Below are positions 44,423 to 52,680 of a DNA stretch of 64,000 nt, piece by piece. Within the stretch, counting starts at the first letter, position 1. Each line of letters opens with the position of its first letter. The notes beneath the pieces are model-generated. The model did no database searches, was not told where the DNA came from, and saw only the letters and a list, made by a program, of their open reading frames with translations. The position numbers and the translations under genes are program-made. Source of the stretch: Thermomonospora catenispora (GTDB lineage: Bacteria; Actinomycetota; Actinomycetes; Streptosporangiales; Streptosporangiaceae); contig NZ_RRYT01000009.1 of NCBI RefSeq assembly GCF_006363815.1, positions 58,442-122,441 on the forward strand. The letters are read 5' to 3'.

Positions 44423-44965
44423 ATGCGACGGCTGTCCAGCACCGTGGTGGTCATCGCCGGTGAGGGCGCCGAGAAGGTGATCTCCGGGCTCGACGGCCTG
44501 CACAACGTGCGGGCCCTGACCCGCGGGGACCGCACGCCGGCCGAGCTCACCGACCACATCACCCGGACGAGCGCGACGTACGTGGTGCACGACGCGGATC
44601 CGCTGGCCGACGTCGGCGAGGCGTGGGCGGACTTCTTCGACGGGACCGCGGTCACCGGAACGCTGGAGACGGTCATCGAGCGGACCCTGGCGGATCTGCG
44701 CGCCGAACGCCTGCTGCTCCCCGACTACTACGTGGTCCTCGACCCGGAGGACATGTCGCCGACCCGCCGCCACTGGTGGCTCGGCGTGCTGGCCGGCGCG
44801 GCCCCCGCCCGGGTGGTCCCCGCGCACGCCTCCGTCGCCCGGGTGGCCGACGTCCTCGCCCGCCTGTCGGCCGGCCGGTGGTGGCCGAGCGACCTGGAGG
44901 GCTGGCTGCGCGCCCTGCCCCGGGTGGTCCCCGACCGCGCGGGTCTCCCCACCCGCTCCGGCTGA
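44423..44965 (+). CDS. Conserved actinobacterial hypothetical protein
   Basis: 180 residues, not recognised. Soluble alpha/beta pattern: RLSSTVVVIAGEGAEKVISGLDGL at the N-terminus, TSATYVVHDADPLADVGEAWADFFDGTAVTGTLETVIERTL in the middle, and LLPDYYVVLDPEDMSPTRRHWWLGVLA towards the end. Apart from hydrophobic strands there is no motif I can assign. TAGACT stands 7 bases before the ATG without a Shine-Dalgarno, so the start is supported by the leaderless pattern; the frame is open 126 bases further upstream without homology. A 192-base gap to the next gene follows. Confidence 0.65.
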   Translation: MRRLSSTVVVIAGEGAEKVISGLDGLHNVRALTRGDRTPAELTDHITRTSATYVVHDADPLADVGEAWADFFDGTAVTGTLETVIERTLADLRAERLLLPDYYVVLDPEDMSPTRRHWWLGVLAGAAPARVVPAHASVARVADVLARLSAGRWWPSDLEGWLRALPRVVPDRAGLPTRSG

Positions 44966-45157
44966 TCGCCGCCGACGGAGGCTCGGCCGCCGCGGGCCGT
45001 GCACGGGGCCGGCCGGGTCTCACCGCGGGCGCCACAGGGGCCGTGCGGAGGGGCGATGTGGCGAAGCGGTTGCTGGGAGTAATCCAACCGGGGCTTGTGA
45101 GCGTCTCATGCTGTGTACGATCAGCGCTCTCACGATTACTTGACGCCACCGTAGGGA

Positions 45158-46453
45158 ATGATGAGCCGTTTCATCGCAGATGCCACAGGCACCGGGTGGA
45201 TCCGCCGCGCCCTTCGGCGAGGATGCGGGTCGCTGGGATTCGCGGCGCTGGTCGCCGCCGTCGTGCTCGGTCACGTTCCGCCGGCCCATGCCGACTATCA
45301 CCCCCGGGACCGAGAGCGCGAGAAGCTGCGCACCTGCGAGAGATACGGATGGTTCTTCGGCCCTCGGGCCAGGGAGGCGTGCCTGGAGGACTGGCGCTCC
45401 TCACGCGAGGAGCCGTGGTACGACCCCCGGTACGGCCCGCGCCACGACCAGCGCCACGCCCCCGACCGGCGGCATCGGGAACGGCCCCCGCACGAGTGGC
45501 GGCCGTCGCGGGGCGAGGAGGGTCGGTCCGACGCCCCGTCGCGGGAGCGCGATCGAAGCGGCGCGGTGACCGCGCCGGAGCCGTCCCGGCCCCGGCGGGC
45601 GGAACGCACCCCGCGGCCCACGCCCTCGCCCGCCGCACCGTCGACGACGCCGGAGGGGACCGCCGCGCACCGCACGCCGAGCGACCCGCCGCCGCGGGCG
45701 ATCGTCGAGGAGGCTCCGCTGCCGCTGCCGCCGATACCGCTGCTGGGACTGCTGATCCTGCTGCTCCCGGTGGCGGCGATCGGGCTGACGGTCCGGCAGC
45801 GGGCGCTGGCGACGGCGTCCGGGGGCGCGGCGCTGACGCTTCCGTCGTCGCCCGCACCGGTCGCCCCGGTCTCCTACACCGGGGTGCCCGACCCGTTCGA
45901 CGTCCCGGTGCTGGCGCTCACCGGCCAGGGGGTCGCCGCCGCCGTCCGGATGATCACGCTGGCGACCGTGGAGCGGGCGGAGGAGCCGCTGCTGGTCGTG
46001 CTGCCCCGGCCCGACGCGGCGGTGCTGTTCGGGCTGGCCGAGGACGAACTGCTGGACGAGCCCCTCGACCGGCTCTTCCTGCCCGGGACGCTGGACGCCG
46101 CGCTGGCCTACCTGGAGACCGAGCTGACCATCCGTGACGGTTCCGCCTCGACGGGGCGGGAGCCCCGCCTGCTGCTGGTCGCCGAGTGCGAGCAGGAGAC
46201 CGGCCGCATCCAGACGCTGCTCGCCCGCCATCCGGGCGCGTTCTCGGCGATCCTGCTCGGCGACTGGCCGGGCGAGCAGGTCACCGTGGCGGAGGACGGC
46301 GCCGTCCAGGCGCCGCCCGCGCTGGCCGAGGGGCTGCCGGCCCGGCTGCCGGGCATGTCCCGCGCCCAGGCCCGGCAGCGCCTCGACGCGCTGGCCCGGC
46401 AGGCCCGCCGCAAGTCCAGGTCCGCCCGCGGCCGGCGTCGCGCCCGCCGCTGA
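45158..46453 (+). CDS. Membrane-anchored Pro/Arg-rich hypothetical protein
   Basis: 431 residues, no named family. A signal sequence (FAALVAAVVLGHVPPAHA, about 27-45) is followed by a highly charged Arg/Pro/Asp region (about 46-180), a membrane span PIPLLGLLILLLPVAAIGLTV (about 192-213), and a soluble C-terminal alpha/beta domain (LVVLPRPDAAVLFGL, RLLLVAECEQETGRIQTLL) ending in a strongly basic tail. The topology suggests an extracytoplasmic charged segment and a cytoplasmic domain. The start is the first of two adjacent ATGs (45158, 45161). No neighbour gives a functional hint. Confidence 0.65.
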   Translation: MMSRFIADATGTGWIRRALRRGCGSLGFAALVAAVVLGHVPPAHADYHPRDREREKLRTCERYGWFFGPRAREACLEDWRSSREEPWYDPRYGPRHDQRHAPDRRHRERPPHEWRPSRGEEGRSDAPSRERDRSGAVTAPEPSRPRRAERTPRPTPSPAAPSTTPEGTAAHRTPSDPPPRAIVEEAPLPLPPIPLLGLLILLLPVAAIGLTVRQRALATASGGAALTLPSSPAPVAPVSYTGVPDPFDVPVLALTGQGVAAAVRMITLATVERAEEPLLVVLPRPDAAVLFGLAEDELLDEPLDRLFLPGTLDAALAYLETELTIRDGSASTGREPRLLLVAECEQETGRIQTLLARHPGAFSAILLGDWPGEQVTVAEDGAVQAPPALAEGLPARLPGMSRAQARQRLDALARQARRKSRSARGRRRARR

Positions 46454-46494
46454 ACCGCGCGCGAACGCCCCGTCCGGTGGTTAGCGTTGGGCCC

Positions 46495-47619
46495 ATGGGC
46501 AGTGCCGACAGGGTTCGCGGGTCGCTGGGCCGGGTGTTGACGGAGGTGGCCGCCGAGCGCGCCGCACAGGACGAGATCTGGGGCGTGCGGGACCTTCCGG
46601 ACGGCACGGGAGAGGAGTGGCGGCACCGGGCCGAGGAGGCCAGGCGGGAGCGGGAGGAGGCGGCCGCCGAAGGCGGTCCGAGCTGGCGGCACGTGCTCCT
46701 GGAGACGGTCTTCGAGGCGCTGACCGAGCGGGATCCGCAGCGGCTGCGCGCCGCGCTGGTGCGGGTCGCCGCGGTCGCCGTGCAGTGGGCGCAGGCGGTG
46801 GAGCGGCGCGGCGGGACGCTGGCCGAGCCCCGGCCGCGGCGCGAGGCGATGGTGGAGAAGCTCGTCCGGGACCGGATCCCGGAGCTCATCGCGTCCGCCG
46901 GGGAGCGCCCGGACGTGCGGGCCGCCGCGGACGGCGAGTACCGGGCGTTCCTGCGGGCCAAGCTGCTGGAGGAGGCCGGCGAGTACGCGGCGGCCGACGA
47001 TCCGGGGGAGCTCGCCGACGTCGTGGAGGTCGTGTACGCGCTGGCCGCCGCGCACGGCGTGTCCGCCGAGGAGCTGGACCGGATGCGCCGGGCCAAGGCC
47101 GCCGAGCGGGGCGGGTTCGAGCGGCGGCTGGTGCTGCGCCGGCCGCTGCCGCAGAGCGAGGAGCCGGCGCATCCGCAACGGCACGCGGTGCGCGCGCTGC
47201 TCCTCGACGAGAACGACGACCTGGTGCTGTTCCGCCGGGTCAAGCCGGGGCTGAAGCCGTACTTCTCGACGCCGGGCGGCAAGATCGAGCCGGAGGACGC
47301 CGGCCCCGAGGAGGCCCTGCGCCGTGAGCTCCACGAGGAGCTGGGCGCCACGGCGGGGCCGCTCCGCCAGGTCTTCTCCTACTTCGAGCAGGGGCTCGGC
47401 CTGCACTATCTGAGCACGTTCTACGTCTGCCGGCTGCTCTCGCTGGATCTGTCCCGCCGGCACGGTCCCGAGTTCGACGATCCCGCCAAGGGCTCCTATG
47501 AGGTCGTCCGCGTTCCGTGCCGTCCCGAGGCGCTGGCGGCCCTCGATCTGTTCCCCGCTCCGCTCGCCGCCTATCTGCAGGCCCACGCCCGGGAGCTGCC
47601 CTCCCTCCTGCCGGACTGA
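46495..47619 (+). CDS. Three-domain MazG-like / MazG-like / Nudix hydrolase
   Basis: 374 residues. Domain 1 (about 1-108) resembles phage-type NTP-PPases: AAERAAQDEIWGVRDLPDG, HVLLETVFEALTERD, VAAVAVQWAQAVERR. Domain 2 (about 120-220) begins KLVRDRIPELI and has KLLEEAGEYAAADDPGELADVVEVVYALAA, the E-x-x-E and E/D-x-x-D helices of PRA-PH/MazG-like enzymes. Domain 3 (about 224-372) is Nudix: STPGGKIEPED and PEEALRRELHEELGA, close to the consensus box with a small insertion. It is probably a house-cleaning enzyme acting on damaged nucleotides. TAGCGT sits 7 bases before the ATG (leaderless). A bidirectional hairpin follows. Confidence 0.82.
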   Translation: MGSADRVRGSLGRVLTEVAAERAAQDEIWGVRDLPDGTGEEWRHRAEEARREREEAAAEGGPSWRHVLLETVFEALTERDPQRLRAALVRVAAVAVQWAQAVERRGGTLAEPRPRREAMVEKLVRDRIPELIASAGERPDVRAAADGEYRAFLRAKLLEEAGEYAAADDPGELADVVEVVYALAAAHGVSAEELDRMRRAKAAERGGFERRLVLRRPLPQSEEPAHPQRHAVRALLLDENDDLVLFRRVKPGLKPYFSTPGGKIEPEDAGPEEALRRELHEELGATAGPLRQVFSYFEQGLGLHYLSTFYVCRLLSLDLSRRHGPEFDDPAKGSYEVVRVPCRPEALAALDLFPAPLAAYLQAHARELPSLLPD

Positions 47620-47668
47620 CCGTCCTGCGCCCGCCGTCCCGTCCCTCCCGGGGCCGTCGGGCGCGGAA

Positions 47669-47700
47669 CGCCGGGGCGGTACGGCCGTATCGCCCCGGCG
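47669..47700. terminator. Bidirectional hairpin terminator
   Basis: CGCCGGGGCG and CGCCCCGGCG arms enclose a TACGGCCGTA core with one mismatch pair, between the convergent ends at 47619 and 47746. Confidence 0.65.
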
Positions 47701-47745
47701 CCGGCGCCCCGTCCTTCCCGTCCGCCGGGCGGCGGTCCCGTCGGG

Positions 47746-48564
47746 TCAGCGGAGGCCGGCGAAGAGGTCGGTCTCGGGAACGGCGGGCCGGACGCGGGAG
47801 GAGGGGTGGCGGATGAAGTGTTCGGTGCCGAAGGCCATGCGCTGCACCTCCTCGGGGAGGCGCAGGAAGAAGGCGCTGTCGCCCTGGCTGGCGTGGGCCT
47901 GGAGGGCCTTGCGCTTGCGGTCGGCGTAGGCGCCGACGTCCACCACGGTGGTGATCCGCTCGCCGGGGACGCCGAAGTCGTCGGGGAGCTCCCCGTCGCC
48001 CAGGTCGATGCCGAGCGCGCGGACCCGGGCGAACATCTCGCGGACGCCCTCGCGGGGGACGGCGGTGTAGTACAGCTTGTCGGGGACGCCGGTCAGCTCG
48101 ACCGCCGCCATCGTGACGCGGTGGGCCTGGATGTGGTCGGGGTGACCGTAGCCGCCGCGTTCGTCATAGGTGACGACGACCTGCGGGCGGTACCGCTCCA
48201 TGAGCTCCCCCAGGCGCCGGGCGGCCCGGTCGACCGGGACGTTGGCGAACGCGTCGGGGGCGCGGTTGGCCGCCCAGCCCGCCATTCCCGAGTCGCGGTA
48301 CCCGAGCGGCTCGACGTGCCGGACGCCCAGGCAGGCGGCCGACTCGTGCAGCTCGGCGAGCCGACGGCGGCGCACCTCCTCCTCGTCGTGGCCGGGCTCG
48401 CCGGGCTTGACTCCGCCGGGCCCGTCCCCCTGCTCGCCGTTGGTGCAGGTCACCAAGACGGTGCGGATCCCCTCTCGGGCGCAGCGGGCCAGCACGCCGC
48501 CGGTGCCGAGCACCTCGTCGTCCGGGTGGGCGTGCACCGCCATCAGGGTCAGCTCGCGTTCCAT
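47746..48564 (-). CDS. PIG-L-family deacetylase (mycothiol Mca/MshB-like)
   Basis: 272 residues. Zn-binding HAHPDDEVLG (about 10-19) and GGYGHPDHIQAH (about 140-151) are the family metal and catalytic motifs; VVVTYDERGGYG resembles Mca/MshB. The family deacetylates GlcNAc-inositol or cleaves mycothiol conjugates. The length is a little short for MshB or Mca (about 290-300) and no other mycothiol gene is adjacent, so the exact substrate is open. ATG 48564 has GAGGAG close by and begins right before the first conserved strand; the longer frame upstream has no homology. Confidence 0.85.
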   Translation of the reverse strand: MERELTLMAVHAHPDDEVLGTGGVLARCAREGIRTVLVTCTNGEQGDGPGGVKPGEPGHDEEEVRRRRLAELHESAACLGVRHVEPLGYRDSGMAGWAANRAPDAFANVPVDRAARRLGELMERYRPQVVVTYDERGGYGHPDHIQAHRVTMAAVELTGVPDKLYYTAVPREGVREMFARVRALGIDLGDGELPDDFGVPGERITTVVDVGAYADRKRKALQAHASQGDSAFFLRLPEEVQRMAFGTEHFIRHPSSRVRPAVPETDLFAGLR

Positions 48565-48746
48565 GGCTCCTCGATCCAGACGTCCCGGGCGTCGCCCCGA
48601 CGGTACCGGGCGGCGGTGACGGTACGCGGAGCCGACCGAGGCCGGGCGGCCCGGACCCGGCGGCCGGTGGCGGTTCGGAGGGCGGCGGGGCGTTCGGCGG
48701 CCCGGGCGGGCCGGCAGACGGATCGGGGGGCGGACCGAGGAGGCAA

Positions 48747-48770
48747 AAAGTGATATCACTTTGCTATGCT
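48747..48770 (+). promoter_or_regulatory. Palindromic operator and -10 of the SPFH operon
   Basis: AAAGTGATATCACTTT (48747-48762) is a perfect 16-base palindrome in an AT-rich island; TATGCT (48765-48770) directly after it is a good -10, so the palindrome covers the -35 region. A repressor role is inferred; the small ribbon-helix-helix protein of the same operon is a candidate binder. Confidence 0.65.
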
Positions 48771-48796
48771 GATGCCATACGGTAAAGGAGGACTCC

Positions 48797-49705
48797 ATGA
48801 CGGCGACCGACGTCTCCGCCCCCACTTCGTCGATCACCGAGCGGCCGGCCCGGGACCGCAACGGCTGGCCGATGCTGGTGATCTCGCTGGCGCTGATCGT
48901 CATCGGCGCGACGGCGGCCGGCGGCTCCATCCCCACGTTCGGCACGGCGGGCGTTCCGCTGCTGGTGGTCGGCTTGCTGCTGACCACCGTCGGGTTCGTC
49001 CTGGCCCTCGGGCTGACGGTCGTGGCGCCGAACGAGGCCCGGGTGCTGCAGCTGCTCGGCTCCTCTTACAGCGGCACGATCCGCACCGACGGGCTGCGCT
49101 GGGTCAACCCGCTGACGATCCGGCGCCGCGTCTCCACCCGGATCCGCAACCACGAGACCGGCCCGGCCAAGGTCAACGACCTGGACGGCAACCCGATCGA
49201 GATCTCCGCGGTGGTGGTCTGGCAGGTCGAGGACACCGCGCGGGCCTGCTTCGCGGTGGACGACTACGTGGAGTTCGTGGCGTTCCAGACCGAGGCCGCG
49301 GTCCGGCACATCGCCGGCAGCTTCCCCTACGACTCGGCCGACACCCTGTCGCTGCGGGAGAACGCCGACGAGATCACCGCCAAGCTCTCGGAGGAGATCC
49401 AGAGCCGGGTCGCCTCCGCCGGAGTGCGGGTCATCGAGTCGCGGATCAACCGGCTGGCCTACGCCCCCGAGATCGCCCAGGCCATGCTGCGCCGTCAGCA
49501 GGCCGGCGCGGTGGTGGCCGCCCGCCAGCGCATCGTCGAGGGAGCGGTCAGCATGGTGGAGCTTGCACTGGCCAGGCTGGAGGAGGACGACGTGGTGGAC
49601 CTCGACGAGGAGCGCAAGGCGGCGATGGTGAGCAACCTGCTGGTGGTGCTGTGCGCCGACCGGGACGCCCAGCCTGTGGTCAATACCGGGACCCTCTACC
49701 AGTGA
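48797..49705 (+). CDS. SPFH/Band-7 (flotillin-like) membrane protein
   Basis: 302 residues. Two close membrane segments ([17 protein letters not shown] and [19 protein letters not shown], about 27-80) are followed by the SPFH domain: [95 protein letters not shown]. Such proteins scaffold membrane microdomains. AAAGGAGG lies 6 bases before the ATG. Operon with an RHH protein and GPP34 protein. Control probably acts through the palindrome at 48747. Confidence 0.92.
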   Translation: MTATDVSAPTSSITERPARDRNGWPMLVISLALIVIGATAAGGSIPTFGTAGVPLLVVGLLLTTVGFVLALGLTVVAPNEARVLQLLGSSYSGTIRTDGLRWVNPLTIRRRVSTRIRNHETGPAKVNDLDGNPIEISAVVVWQVEDTARACFAVDDYVEFVAFQTEAAVRHIAGSFPYDSADTLSLRENADEITAKLSEEIQSRVASAGVRVIESRINRLAYAPEIAQAMLRRQQAGAVVAARQRIVEGAVSMVELALARLEEDDVVDLDEERKAAMVSNLLVVLCADRDAQPVVNTGTLYQ

Positions 49706-49714
49706 CGCGGACCA

Positions 49715-49954
49715 TTGCCCAGGGAACGCAAGAAGCTCCTGCTGCGGCTCGACCCGGCCGTGCACGACGCGCTGGCGCGCTGGGCCGGGGACGAGCTGCG
49801 CAGCACCAACGCGCAGATCGAGTTCCTGCTGCGCAAGGCCCTGCAGGAGGCCGGGCGGATGCCCCGGGACGCCGGGCGGATGCGGCGTCCCGGCCGCCCG
49901 CGCAAGAACGAGACCGATGACGGAGGCGTCCCCGACGGCGAGGACGAGGAGTAG
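49715..49954 (+). CDS. Arc-like ribbon-helix-helix protein, TTG start
   Basis: 79 residues. KKLLLRLDPAVHDALARWAGDELRSTNAQIEFLLRKAL gives the strand and two helices of an Arc/CopG dimer, with the R-S-T-N-A-Q-I-E motif of Arc-like regulators. The tail is Arg/Pro then acidic (GEDEE). No ATG or GTG is available in frame, so TTG 49715, 9 bases after the SPFH stop, is used; no Shine-Dalgarno is visible, which suggests coupling to SPFH translation. The GPP34 gene begins 2 bases after the stop. It is a likely operon autoregulator. Confidence 0.8.
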   Translation: MPRERKKLLLRLDPAVHDALARWAGDELRSTNAQIEFLLRKALQEAGRMPRDAGRMRRPGRPRKNETDDGGVPDGEDEE

Positions 49955-49956
49955 CG

Positions 49957-50574
49957 ATGGTCAAGGTGCCCGACTCCCTGCCGGGCAGGGTCTACCTGCT
50001 GGCCTACGACCTGCGGCGCGGCCGGATGACGGCCCGCGGCCGGCTGGGTCATCTGCTGCGCGCCGCCGCGCTGACCGAGCTGTACTTGGACGGCCGTCTG
50101 GTCGGCGAGCGCCGGCCGCGGCTCGGCACCCCCGGCGACGACCCGTACGGGCTGCTGGCGCAGATCGGCGCGTCACGGCCGCACCGGTGGCAGTACTGGG
50201 TGGGCAAGGACAAGCGGGCGATGGTCAAGGCCGTGCAGGCCGAGCTGGAGGCCGAGGGGTTCATCCGGGTGCGGTCGCGCCGGCTGCTGGGGCTGATCCC
50301 CTGCAAGGAGGTGGAGGTCCACGACCCGCGGGTGGTCAAGGACCTGTGGGGGCGTGCGTCGTCGGCGCTGCGAGGCCGGCCGGTGGCGCACGTCAACAGC
50401 TACGACGCGGCGACGCTGGCGCTGGCGGCGGCCGGGCGGCTGCACACCGTGATCACCCCCGGTGAGCGGCGTCGCCACCGCGCCCGCATCGCCGCCCTCA
50501 CCGCTCGTTCCGGCCCGGCGGTGCCCGCGTTGCGCAGGGCACTGGACGAAGAGGCCCTGGCCGCCGCGGGGTGA
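49957..50574 (+). CDS. GPP34 (GOLPH3)-family phosphoprotein-like protein
   Basis: 205 residues. LPGRVYLLAYDLRRGRMTARGRLGHLLRAAALTELYLDGRL matches the start of GPP34 domains, with KVGKDKR-like WVGKDKRAMVKAVQAELEAEGFIRVRSRRLLGLIP and the tail LAAAGRLHTVITPGERRRHRARIAAL. Eukaryotic relatives bind phosphatidylinositol-4-phosphate at the Golgi; actinobacterial roles are unknown, but a peripheral membrane location is plausible. AGGAG precedes the ATG. Joined in one operon with an SPFH scaffold, it points to a membrane-organisation module. Confidence 0.88.
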   Translation: MVKVPDSLPGRVYLLAYDLRRGRMTARGRLGHLLRAAALTELYLDGRLVGERRPRLGTPGDDPYGLLAQIGASRPHRWQYWVGKDKRAMVKAVQAELEAEGFIRVRSRRLLGLIPCKEVEVHDPRVVKDLWGRASSALRGRPVAHVNSYDAATLALAAAGRLHTVITPGERRRHRARIAALTARSGPAVPALRRALDEEALAAAG

Positions 50575-50635
50575 GCGCCCCGCGGCCCGGACGCCCCGGC
50601 CTCCGGATCCGGCGGCGCGCCCGGGCCGGGAGAGG

Positions 50636-51628
50636 TCAGAAGATCTGCGGCGGCTCGTCGGGCAGCAGCCCGGCGCGCCGCCAGATCCGCCGGGCCGGCC
50701 CGTCCAGCAGCCCCACCTCGTCGAAGAACCGGGTGCAGCGGCGCATCGACCAGGCCCAGACGGCGCGACGGTGCGGGCTGGCCGCCGCGACCCGCTGCGC
50801 CTCCTTGGGGTCCAGCCCGACCGCGGCGTAGGCCGAGGGGTGGATGACCAGGCGGGGGATCCAGGAGGTGAAGCGGGCCACGCCCATCGCGGCGAATCTG
50901 CGCCGGGCCGTCGAAGAGGCGGCGACGGCGCGTTTGAGCTCTTCGCGGGCGTACTTGATGTGGCGGGCCTCCTCGATCACATGGATCCGGGAGACCTGCC
51001 GGACCAGGGGCTGGATCTCCTCGTCGGCCATGCTGACCCGCTGCAGCGAGTCGGTGAACTCCTCCACCACCAGCGTCCCGGCGAACATCTGCAGCGGCAG
51101 GTACGGCGCTCCGGCGGCGATCTTGCCGAGGTGGTAGGCGATGGGGATCGGGCGGCGGGTGCGCAGGCCGAAGGCGCGGACCATCCGGCCGAACATCATC
51201 GAGTGGCGGCACTCGTCGGCCACCTCGGTGAGCGCGTAGGCGGTGTGCTGGCTGTCGTAGCGGAAGCGGTAGGCGGTCTTGAGCAGGATGTTCATCAACA
51301 GCAGCTCGGCCCAGATGCCGAAGGAGGCGATCTCGGCGACCTCCCGCTTGGACAGCTCGACCCGCTGCCGATGGGTCATCCGGTCCCAGAGCGGCGTCTC
51401 GTACAACGAGACCAGCTGCGGAGGCATGTAGAACACGTCCGGGTCCTGGGGGGCGTCCCAGTCCACGTCCACGTTCGGGTCGAACGAGCGCTTGCGGGAG
51501 ATCGCGATCAGCCGTTCGGCGACCGGTTCGCGTTCGGTGAGCGCGATGGTGTGATCGCCGTCCCGGCAGCGGATCACCGCGGTCCGCCGTGCCCGGCCGG
51601 TCTCGGGGGCGGCCGTCTGGACGCTCAT
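50636..51628 (-). CDS. AurF-type diiron oxygenase
   Basis: 330 residues. Helical ferritin-like fold with carboxylate and His ligands: LSKREVAEIASFGIWAELLLMNILL, LTEVADECRHSMMFGRMVRAFG (E-x-x-H), GTLVVEEFTDSLQR, and RIHVIEEARHIKYAREEL (E-E-x-R-H). This set matches AurF (p-aminobenzoate N-oxygenase) and its actinobacterial relatives, which oxidise amines or act in lipid metabolism. No biosynthetic cluster surrounds it. TetR-type boxes begin 14 bases before the ATG, and a tetR gene is divergent, so repression by that TetR is likely. Confidence 0.88.
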   Translation of the reverse strand: MSVQTAAPETGRARRTAVIRCRDGDHTIALTEREPVAERLIAISRKRSFDPNVDVDWDAPQDPDVFYMPPQLVSLYETPLWDRMTHRQRVELSKREVAEIASFGIWAELLLMNILLKTAYRFRYDSQHTAYALTEVADECRHSMMFGRMVRAFGLRTRRPIPIAYHLGKIAAGAPYLPLQMFAGTLVVEEFTDSLQRVSMADEEIQPLVRQVSRIHVIEEARHIKYAREELKRAVAASSTARRRFAAMGVARFTSWIPRLVIHPSAYAAVGLDPKEAQRVAAASPHRRAVWAWSMRRCTRFFDEVGLLDGPARRIWRRAGLLPDEPPQIF

Positions 51629-51641
51629 GACCCTCCTTCCG

Positions 51642-51715
51642 CTTACGGCGTAAGTCGCTGAGTGTCAGCATGGCACTTACGTCGTAAGTACGGCAAGGGG
51701 GCGCTTACGCCGTGG
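51642..51715. promoter_or_regulatory. Cluster of three TetR-type operator boxes
   Basis: CTTACG-G-CGTAAG (51642-51654), ACTTACG-T-CGTAAGT (51675-51689) and a half-degenerate CTTACGCCGTGG (51704-51715) share the same dyad. They lie between the AurF gene (start 51628) and the divergent tetR gene (start 51854). Confidence 0.75.
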
Positions 51716-51853
51716 CGGAGGGCCGGGCGGCGGCATGAGGCGAATCCCGGCGCGCTCACCGGCGCGATCATCGGCGCGGTCACCGGCGCGGTGACCGGCA
51801 CGACGCGAATACGGTGTGGGGACGTCCCGACAGCGGTGCAGGAGAGGCGGCAG

Positions 51854-52540
51854 GTGGCGAAACAGACCCGTGGCGGCACGCTCCCGACCGAGGTCCCCGG
51901 CGCCCCGGTCCGGGCGCCGTTGACCCACGACCGGATCATCGCGACGGCCATCGAGCTGATCGAGCGGGAGGGCGCCCAGGCGCTGTCGATGCGTCGGATC
52001 GGCGCCGAGCTGGGCGTCGCGGCGATGTCGCTCTACAACCATGTGCCGGGCAAGGAGGCCGTGCTCGACGGGATCGCCGACCGGATCCTGGGCGGGCTGG
52101 AGGTGGATCCGGCGCCGGAGGCCGATTGGCGGGACCGGGCGCGCCGGTTGGCGCACGCGTTCCGCGCCGCGGCGCACCGCCATCCCAGGTCGATGTCGGT
52201 GGTGCTGTCCCGGTCGATGATCTGGACCCGGCGGCTGCCGGTGATCGAGCAGATGCTGGCCATCGCCGAACAGGCCGGTTTCCGGGGCCGCACCGCGGTG
52301 CAGGTGATGCGGACGTTCATGGCCTATGTGATCGGCACGCTGATGAACGAGGCGAACACCGCCGCCACGCTGCGGCAGATCGCCGAGGAGCGGAGACGGG
52401 TCGCCGAGCTGGTGGATCCGAAGGCGTTCCCGCACGTGGTGGGCGCGGCCCGGGAGCTGCTGCATCCCGATTACGACGCCGATTTCGACTTCGGTCTCGA
52501 CCTGCTCATCGGGGCCATCGAGAGCCTCCCCCGCACCTGA
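51854..52540 (+). CDS. TetR-family regulator with TetR_C-like domain
   Basis: 228 residues. HTH: RIIATAIELIEREGAQALSMRRIGAELGVAAMSLYNHVPGKEAVLDGIADRIL (about 27-79). The C-terminal ligand domain is all-helical (WTRRLPVIEQMLAIAEQAGF, VQVMRTFMAYVIGTLMNEANTAATL) and resembles the TetR_C_1 group that includes TetR itself. GTG 51854 has GGAGAGGCGG upstream. It is divergent from the AurF oxygenase gene across three matching operators. The 138 bases between the last box and the start contain GGCGCGGTCACC-type short repeats of no clear role. Confidence 0.9.
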   Translation: MAKQTRGGTLPTEVPGAPVRAPLTHDRIIATAIELIEREGAQALSMRRIGAELGVAAMSLYNHVPGKEAVLDGIADRILGGLEVDPAPEADWRDRARRLAHAFRAAAHRHPRSMSVVLSRSMIWTRRLPVIEQMLAIAEQAGFRGRTAVQVMRTFMAYVIGTLMNEANTAATLRQIAEERRRVAELVDPKAFPHVVGAARELLHPDYDADFDFGLDLLIGAIESLPRT

Positions 52541-52680
52541 GCGGTGCGCGGCCGGGGCCGGAGGGGCGGCGCGTCCCGCCGCCTGTGGAACGCCCCCGGG
52601 ACGCGCTCCCGCAGGGGGCCGCTCGGCGCCGCCGGGCCGACGGCCCCGCTCCGCGACGGCGGACGGACCGACCGGGCCGC

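Noticed and set aside
48565..48987. N-terminal extension of the PIG-L deacetylase
   Set aside because: The added residues show no homology, run antisense into the SPFH promoter and gene, and the family starts at the HAHPDDE strand just after ATG 48564.
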